This document shows positions 5,936 to 9,314 of a DNA stretch of 9,314 nucleotides, piece by piece. The stretch is from JBAZHE01 sp041652555 (GTDB taxonomy: Bacteria; Patescibacteriota; Patescibacteriia; Patescibacteriales; WJLG01). Position numbers and translations under genes: made by a program. Below the pieces are notes generated by a model. The model searched no databases. It was not told the DNA's origin and saw nothing but the letters and a program-made list of their open reading frames with translations. The stretch lies in the NCBI GenBank assembly GCA_041652555.1, contig JBAZHE010000031.1, positions 1 through 9,314 of the forward strand, written 5' to 3'. Every line of letters begins with the position of its first letter. The first letter of the stretch is position 1.

Positions 5936-6502
5936 TCTCTACACCGTCCCAGGCTGCTAGTGTGTCGGCGATTATCTCCTCGGCGGTGCGTGTGTCGCGC
6001 TTCCACGCAGGGGTGAAGAACAGGTCCGTCAGGTGTGCGGGGTCATGGACGGCGTACATGAACGCGGTAGCCTCGCGACGTATGCGCGCGTCCTCTATGC
6101 GGTCGGCGCGGCTTGCCCACGCGCGGACTTCTTGCGCCGGCCAGGTGAGGACTTCGCGGGGGTCGCGTCCGTAGTAGTGGGCGACGAGGGCGGCGGAGTC
6201 GTCTGCCCCTCCGCCCCAGATGCGTTTCCCGAATCGTCACCCGGAGTGGCGTCGATGCCCTTGATGAGCGTGTAGCCGAGGCGCACGAGGTCGCCGCCTC
6301 CGAGCGTGCTCACATCGAAGTCGGGGATGCACGCCTGCACGAGCGGCTGCAAGGCCAGTAGCGCTTCGACGGTAGGCTCGGCGCGGAACGTCTGCATCGC
6401 AGCATCCCACGCGAGTTCATCAGCGACCGACGGATTGACGACGCCATACTCGACGTCGCCAATCCTGATCGGCTCATCGGTGGTGAGGTTGAAGGTACGC
6501 AT
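5925..6502 (-). CDS. Tail assembly chaperone GT, made by -1 frameshifting
   Basis: The product is the first 93 codons of the G frame (6502-6224) joined by a -1 slip to a second frame that is open from 6236 to the TAA at 5927-5925. Residues after the slip begin RIWGGGADDSAALVAHYYGR and end AAWDGVENGN, 99 in number, for a total of about 192. The second frame has no ATG or ribosome binding site near its beginning and follows directly on a TGA (6239-6237), so it is reachable only by frameshift. It contains acidic and aromatic helical stretches (DPREVLTWPAQEVRAWASRA), as expected of the T domain. In phage lambda, G and GT are made in a fixed ratio; they coat the tape measure and recruit major tail protein, and are absent from the finished virion. 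The order major tail protein, G/GT, tape measure is the same here. The call is strong because position, slip site, phase and open frame agree. Confidence 0.85.
6095..6502 (-). CDS. Tail assembly chaperone G (unshifted product)
   Basis: This 135-residue protein ends at the TAG at 6097-6095. I place the start at the ATG 6502-6500 because GAGGAG lies five bases upstream. A GTG two codons earlier (6508) would overlap that site and is less likely. Residues 1-85 (MRTFNLTTDEPIRIGDVEYG..., SVADELAWDAAMQTFRAEPT) resemble the N-terminal domain of tail chaperones: a short beta start followed by helices. After residue 93, past the slip site, the unshifted tail is low complexity (TTPPPSSPTTTDATPAKSSP then a basic GRRKKSARG), which looks like a linker. 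The unshifted form should be the major product, with GT minor. It acts in the cytoplasm during tail assembly. Confidence 0.8.
   Translation of the reverse strand: MRTFNLTTDEPIRIGDVEYGVVNPSVADELAWDAAMQTFRAEPTVEALLALQPLVQACIPDFDVSTLGGGDLVRLGYTLIKGIDATPGDDSGNASGAEGQTTPPPSSPTTTDATPAKSSPGRRKKSARGQAAPTA
6192..6215 (-). promoter_or_regulatory. Frameshift-stimulating hairpin candidate
   Basis: On the minus strand GGCGGA (6215-6210) pairs perfectly with TCCGCC (6197-6192) around a 12-base loop, starting 8 bases after the slippery heptamer. A further GG/CC pair beyond a bulged G could lengthen the stem. The 5-9 base spacing is that of known -1 stimulators. The high GC of the region means some pairing is expected by chance, so the supporting point is the distance from the heptamer. 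Confidence 0.5.
6224..6230 (-). promoter_or_regulatory. Slippery heptamer GGGAAAC for -1 frameshift
   Basis: Read on the minus strand in the G frame the codons are TCG GGA AAC, giving X XXY YYZ with G GGA AAC. After a -1 slip the pairs are GGG and AAA, and translation continues with CGC (Arg). Lambda uses GGGAAAG at the same point of its G gene. The slip lies 13 bases after the TGA that closes the T frame upstream, so the shift has to happen in a short window, and this is the only classical heptamer there. Confidence 0.85.
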
Positions 6503-6524
6503 AGACACTCCTCGGGTTCAGCCG

Positions 6525-7106
6525 CTAGGACACGACGGCGTTGGACGGCCAGATGATCTCCCACGGCTCAGTCGCCAGGTCGGTGTCGTCGTAGTGCGCC
6601 TCGAACGAAACCTCCATGACAGCCGCGTCGTCCTTCGACGGCGTGAACACCAGCGGCTCGTAGGAGAGCGGGTTCTTGAGGATGAACGCGACGGCACCAG
6701 CGGCCGATGCAGGGTCGCCGACCCACGCCACGCTCGTGAGGTAGTCAGCCGCGAGCACGTCGGCGGAACGGGTGATCGTCGCCACGTTGCCAACCTCAGA
6801 GACTGTCGCGCCGGGGAGCTTGTCGAGAAGCGTGTCGAGGTCGATGTCCACGAGCGTCATCTTGCCGGTGGCCGTCCCCTTGATGCGGTGCGTCATGCCC
6901 TTGATCTTGCCGAGCGCGCCGTCGATGTCCTCGCCGACGTTCTTGAACTCCTGCACGATGGTGATCTCGTTGCCGCCACGGGTGGCGCCGATGATGTTGG
7001 CAACCTGCGTCGAGAGTGCGGCGGCCTTGTTGTAGTTGCGGACCCACACGCCCGCGCCGAACACATGCCGCTCGACAGTGTTGCTCGTGATTCCGTGCGA
7101 TCCCAT
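6525..7106 (-). CDS. Major tail (tube) protein
   Basis: The 193-residue product sits between the tail terminator and the chaperone genes, the standard place of the tube protein in siphoviruses. The ATG follows AAGGAGA at about six bases. Size and composition fit: a mixed beta protein with a glycine-rich N-terminus (GSHGITSNTVERHVFGAGVW), an early strand-loop region (TRGGNEITIVQEFKNVGEDI), a central helix-turn (VDIDLDTLLDKLPGATVSEV) and a C-terminal strand pair (AVMEVSFEAHYDDTDLATEP). Many copies stack as hexameric rings around the tape measure. No extra Ig-like domain is fused at the C-terminus. The segment KGTATGKMTLVDIDL is a typical 'change per ring' strand of tube proteins. The call relies on synteny and overall character. 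Confidence 0.8.
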   Translation of the reverse strand: MGSHGITSNTVERHVFGAGVWVRNYNKAAALSTQVANIIGATRGGNEITIVQEFKNVGEDIDGALGKIKGMTHRIKGTATGKMTLVDIDLDTLLDKLPGATVSEVGNVATITRSADVLAADYLTSVAWVGDPASAAGAVAFILKNPLSYEPLVFTPSKDDAAVMEVSFEAHYDDTDLATEPWEIIWPSNAVVS

Positions 7107-7118
7107 AGTCGTCTCCTT

Positions 7119-7550
7119 CTAGCTGATGGTCGGGTCGTTGTAAGCGGCACACAGCCGCACGCTCACGTAGGTGGCCGTGTAGACGGCTCGGTATCGGTAG
7201 TCGGCGAGGTCGTCGTCTGAGACCGGCTGCATGTCCTCGAGCGTCCAGTCGCTCGTCGCGCCCGCGTTCGATGTGTCCTGCATGCGCCAGGTGACGATGA
7301 GCTCGTGCGCGTCCTCCATCGCCTCGACAAGCGCGGCGAGGTTCGTCTCATCGCCGTAGGCGTAGCCGTCGAGCGTGAGCGTGGCGATGCGCATGTAGCC
7401 GCCGTCGTCGGCAGGCGTCGAGAGTGCGAGCGAGCCGATAACGTAAGGACTCCCACTCGGGGAGCCCTTGTACTCGGGTGGAGCCTTGCCGCGCCACAAG
7501 TCGAGCGGCGCGTTCAGTCGCGCGTAGAGCGCGGCCCACAGTGCTTCCAT
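7119..7550 (-). CDS. Tail terminator / tail completion protein
   Basis: This is a 143-residue protein between the gp10-like neck gene and the major tail gene, where the tail terminator (lambda gpU / DUF3168-like role) is normally coded. The start is at 7550 with GGGAGGTGA four bases upstream, lying inside the end of the preceding gene. The short amphipathic opening (MEALWAALYARLNAPLDLW), followed by SPYVIGSLALSTPADDGGYM and alternating strands (ATLTLDGYAYGDETN, ELIVTWRM), fits the alpha/beta fold of these proteins. The C-terminus (YRYRAVYTATYVSVR) resembles the last strand of DUF3168-type proteins. It would cap the growing tail tube and form the interface with the head-neck complex. Confidence 0.7.
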   Translation of the reverse strand: MEALWAALYARLNAPLDLWRGKAPPEYKGSPSGSPYVIGSLALSTPADDGGYMRIATLTLDGYAYGDETNLAALVEAMEDAHELIVTWRMQDTSNAGATSDWTLEDMQPVSDDDLADYRYRAVYTATYVSVRLCAAYNDPTIS

Positions 7551-7554
7551 ACGC

Positions 7555-7992
7555 TCACCTCCCTAGTCGTTTCGTTAGGTGCGCGGAGAAGGTGCGCTCC
7601 ACGTCGGGCAGGTGGTCCATGATTGCCGGACGGATGTACGGGCGGGCTGGCATGGTGACTTGCTTCACGCGCGCCCACGTCCCGTCGCGCGTCTTGAATG
7701 TCAGGTACTCGGCATTCTTCGCCTTGATGGTGCCGCCGTACTCGTGGATCCCCGCGTACTTCGCAGACGCACCTACGCGGGCGACGGATGCCATACCCCG
7801 CTTGTCCATGTCGTAGTCGATGCCAGCGCGCAGGTTGCCGCTACGGACGTTCAGTTGCTCGGCCGATGAGCCGCCACCGCTGACGTTGCGCTTCGCCTGG
7901 TTCTTCGCCTTGCGCGCGATCTCCTCAAGCGCACCTTCGGCGGCAGAGTTGATGGCTCGATAGGCGGCCGCGGATTCGTCGATGAACGTCAC
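7555..7992 (-). CDS. HK97 gp10-like neck / head-tail joining protein
   Basis: This 145-residue protein starts with GTG (7992-7990) in a GTGA overlap with the preceding stop. An almost full anti-16S match, AAGGAGGTGA, ends about six bases upstream and decides the start. Family features are clear: an N-terminal helix rich in Lys/Ala (EGALEEIARKAKNQAKRNV), the VRSGNLRAGI segment (49-58), KYAGIHEYGGTI (78-89), and MPARPYIRPAI near the C-terminus (114-124). These are hallmarks of the HK97-gp10/SPP1-gp17 relatives that form the neck between head and tail. It would assemble as a ring after the head-closure protein. The short overlap and shared ribosome binding region imply coupled translation with that gene. 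Confidence 0.85.
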   Translation of the reverse strand: MTFIDESAAAYRAINSAAEGALEEIARKAKNQAKRNVSGGGSSAEQLNVRSGNLRAGIDYDMDKRGMASVARVGASAKYAGIHEYGGTIKAKNAEYLTFKTRDGTWARVKQVTMPARPYIRPAIMDHLPDVERTFSAHLTKRLGR

Positions 7993-8303
7993 CGCGTCAC
8001 CTCCTTGAGGTCGAGCCGCGTCACCTCCCCGTCAGGGTCGGCGCCTAAGATGTCGTAGGTGGTCGAACCGCACACGATGCGGTTGCCAGCGACAGCCCAC
8101 GCGACGTGATCGACGCGCGCTACCTTCGTGACGGGGTACTCGTATCGGCCGGCTGCAGCGTTACGGCCCTCGCGTGGGCTCGTGAGTGAGCCCCAGACGG
8201 TCGTACCCACCGACCAGGTATCCTCGACGCCTCCCGTGGCGCCCTTCGCTGCAACGAGGCTGTACGGCGTCAGGCGGTACTTCATCAGCCCTGCATGACG
8301 CAT
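7989..8303 (-). CDS. Head-closure (head-tail joining) protein
   Basis: This is a 104-residue protein. I keep the ATG at 8303, preceded by a GGGGGTGG run about six bases upstream. An internal ATG at 8285 (giving MKYRLTPYSLV...) has a weaker AGGG and remains possible. The protein is beta-rich: RLTPYSLVAAKGATGGVEDTW, WGSLTSPREGRNAAAGRYEY, TKVARVDHVAWAVAGNRIVC and DILGADPDGEVTRLDLKEVT. This matches the size and strand pattern of the SPP1-gp16/HK97-gp7-like stoppers (phage head-tail joining family), which open with a line about rhythmical strands and end with a polar 'V.R.DLKE' strand. It lies three bases after the connector gene and overlaps the neck gene by four. It likely closes the portal-connector channel after packaging. 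Confidence 0.75.
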   Translation of the reverse strand: MRHAGLMKYRLTPYSLVAAKGATGGVEDTWSVGTTVWGSLTSPREGRNAAAGRYEYPVTKVARVDHVAWAVAGNRIVCGSTTYDILGADPDGEVTRLDLKEVTR

Positions 8304-8306
8304 CGC

Positions 8307-8885
8307 TTACCACCCCCGCAGGAGCGTGATGACACGCATCACTCTCGGCGGGACTGCCAGCGGGTACGTCGAGCGGCTCATGTCGCCGTCGGTCACGGAC
8401 GATGCGCCGGGGTCGCGGTTCGCGTAGAGCTCGGCCACCCAATCGCGGACGGCGCCCGCGAGCATCGGCTGATACCGCGCCCACGCGTCCGAGAGCGAGA
8501 TGCCGCCCGTGTAGGTGACGGTGTAGGTGCCGGGTGTCAGCGTGTACGGCGCGCGGAAGCGGCCTGTGGCGTAGTCGATGTCGAACATCGTCACCACGTC
8601 GGAGCCGTCGGGGTCGAGCACGACGGGTGTCACCGTCGAGTCCATCGGCCAGTCACGGACACCGAAGCCGCGCGTGTTGCGGCCCACGCTCACGCTCTCG
8701 GTGACGGACGCGGCGGTGATGATGCGACCGACCTCTGATGCCATGAACGCCTCGGCTGCTTCGATGAGGCCGCCGATCACATCGTCCTCGTCGGTGCCGG
8801 TGATGCGTAGGTAGTCCTTCGCGTCTGCAAGTGTGAGCAGCGCGCCGTCGTTGGTTGTGTCGAGTGCCGTCAGTGTGACTGTCAT
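8307..8885 (-). CDS. gp6-like head-tail connector (adaptor) protein
   Basis: The 192-residue protein shows the gp6-like adaptor pattern: LLTLADAKDYLRITGTDEDD, then a helix, IGGLIEAAEAFMASEVGR (37-54), then a beta-rich middle (YATGRFRAPYTLTPGTYTVT) containing TYTGGIS, and a C-terminal helix (MLAGAVRDWVAELYANRDPG) ending VMRVITLLRGW. The 'W.LY.NRD' motif and the final hydrophobic 'PPRVMRVITLL' are typical. The protein forms a ring on the portal and receives the head-closure protein. The ATG abuts the preceding stop codon (TAGATG), so the two genes are probably translated together; GGTGG lies about eight bases upstream. The length is somewhat above the smallest members of the family because of the beta insertion (about 65-130). 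Confidence 0.85.
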   Translation of the reverse strand: MTVTLTALDTTNDGALLTLADAKDYLRITGTDEDDVIGGLIEAAEAFMASEVGRIITAASVTESVSVGRNTRGFGVRDWPMDSTVTPVVLDPDGSDVVTMFDIDYATGRFRAPYTLTPGTYTVTYTGGISLSDAWARYQPMLAGAVRDWVAELYANRDPGASSVTDGDMSRSTYPLAVPPRVMRVITLLRGW

Positions 8886-9314
8886 CTACGCCACCGTCAC
8901 TTCCGCTGTCGCCTCGCTGTATCCGCTCTTTGCGAACACGAGCGTGTAGGTGCTGCCGCCCGTGAGGTAGAGCGACCAGTCGCCGTCCTCGTCCGCTGTC
9001 GCCTGTCGCTTCGGCGTGGCGCGGCCTGTGTCTGCCGCGAGGTACGCCGTCACCGTCGCTCCTGCCGTAGTGCGCCCGATCGCTGCGCCGCCCGTGTCGA
9101 GTGTCGCCTGCGTGATGAGCGTGTCGCCGTCGATGTAGCCTACTGCTGCCGCTGCTGCCGCCGCGTCCACCTTGCCGTCCACGACCGCCAGCGGCGTGAG
9201 TACGTCATCCTTCGCCGCGTCATACGCTGCGGTGAGGGTCATCGCATCGCCAACGCGTGCGGGCATCGTCGTGAGGCCGTCGTCCCAACATGAGCCGCCT
9301 ACCGTCCCTACGCC
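8886..9314 (-). CDS. Virion-associated protein with C-terminal carboxypeptidase-regulatory-like domain (partial)
   Basis: The frame is open to the right edge, so the start lies outside; 142 residues are visible. The first visible part (GVGTVGGSCWDDGLTTMPAR) leads to VGDAMTLTAAYDAAKDDVL, a segment common in repetitive phage virion proteins ('WDD..T.MP..GD.MTLT.AYDAAK'). An alanine tract of seven (VDAAAAAAAVG) follows, then a beta-sandwich-like domain (77-142): GRTTAGATVTAYLAADTGR, QATADEDGDWSLYLTGGSTY and TLVFAKSGYSEATAEVTVA. That order, including 'T.a.DEDG.wsl.L.gG..Y.l...KsGYs', is the pattern of carboxypeptidase-regulatory (prealbumin-like) domains. Lying directly before the gp6-like connector, where the major capsid protein and its partner usually are, it may be a capsid decoration or head-fibre protein. 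A tail-linked role is possible. Confidence is moderate because most of the gene is missing. Confidence 0.55.
   Translation of the reverse strand, partial: GVGTVGGSCWDDGLTTMPARVGDAMTLTAAYDAAKDDVLTPLAVVDGKVDAAAAAAAVGYIDGDTLITQATLDTGGAAIGRTTAGATVTAYLAADTGRATPKRQATADEDGDWSLYLTGGSTYTLVFAKSGYSEATAEVTVA

Noticed and set aside
6043..6240. Minus-strand 65-codon frame starting GTG, MTIRETHL-like
   Set aside because: It is in the third frame over the G/T overlap, is almost entirely Arg/Pro/Gly/His, and lacks the continuity to the tape measure gene shown by the -1 frame.
6306..7220. 304-codon open frame on the plus strand
   Set aside because: It lies opposite the major tail protein, chaperone and end of the tail terminator, all of which are well supported on the minus strand. 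Long antisense frames are common in GC-rich coding DNA, and the predicted protein is Arg/Val/His-rich with no ribosome binding site.

Overview
The window is the head-tail junction and tail-assembly module of a long-tailed (siphovirus-type) bacteriophage or prophage. Every credible gene lies on the minus strand, so the module reads from right to left. The DNA is GC-rich, genes are packed with gaps of 0 to about 20 bases or short overlaps, ribosome binding sites are often near-perfect AGGAGG-type, and GTG starts are common. This suggests a phage of a high-GC bacterium (Actinomycetota are one possibility). The host cannot be fixed from the sequence, and no integrase or attachment site is visible.

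Layout in transcription order: the C-terminal part of a capsid-associated or virion-surface protein (9314-8886); a gp6-like head-tail connector (8885-8307); a head-closure protein (8303-7989); an HK97-gp10-like neck protein (7992-7555); a tail terminator (7550-7119); the major tail protein (7106-6525); a tail assembly chaperone pair, G and GT (6502-5925); a short tape measure protein (5935-4226); a Dit-like distal tail protein with large extra domains (4216-2492); and a Tal/hub-like protein with an inserted beta-rich domain (2489-1056). Next come a coiled-coil protein with one C-terminal membrane helix (1044-661) and a 16-residue cysteine-rich micro-ORF (652-602).

The tail operon is followed by a 339-base non-coding stretch (263-601). 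It is visibly more AT-rich than its neighbours and full of inverted and direct repeats. I read it as the regulated leader of the next gene, which starts with GTG at 262 and runs off the left edge. That gene encodes an N-terminal HTH-like segment and then the first metal-binding motif (GDLH) of what looks like a calcineurin-type metallophosphoesterase.

The best-supported hidden element is a programmed -1 ribosomal frameshift in the chaperone gene. A GGGAAAC heptamer (6230-6224) lies in the correct phase, with a potential hairpin 8 bases downstream. It gives access to a 99-codon frame with no start codon of its own, which ends 11 bases inside the tape measure gene. Otherwise the module is a conventional phage morphogenesis operon. 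The less ordinary parts are the micro-ORF, the repeat-rich leader, and a tail tip apparently built from two domain-enlarged proteins with no separate fibre gene in view.
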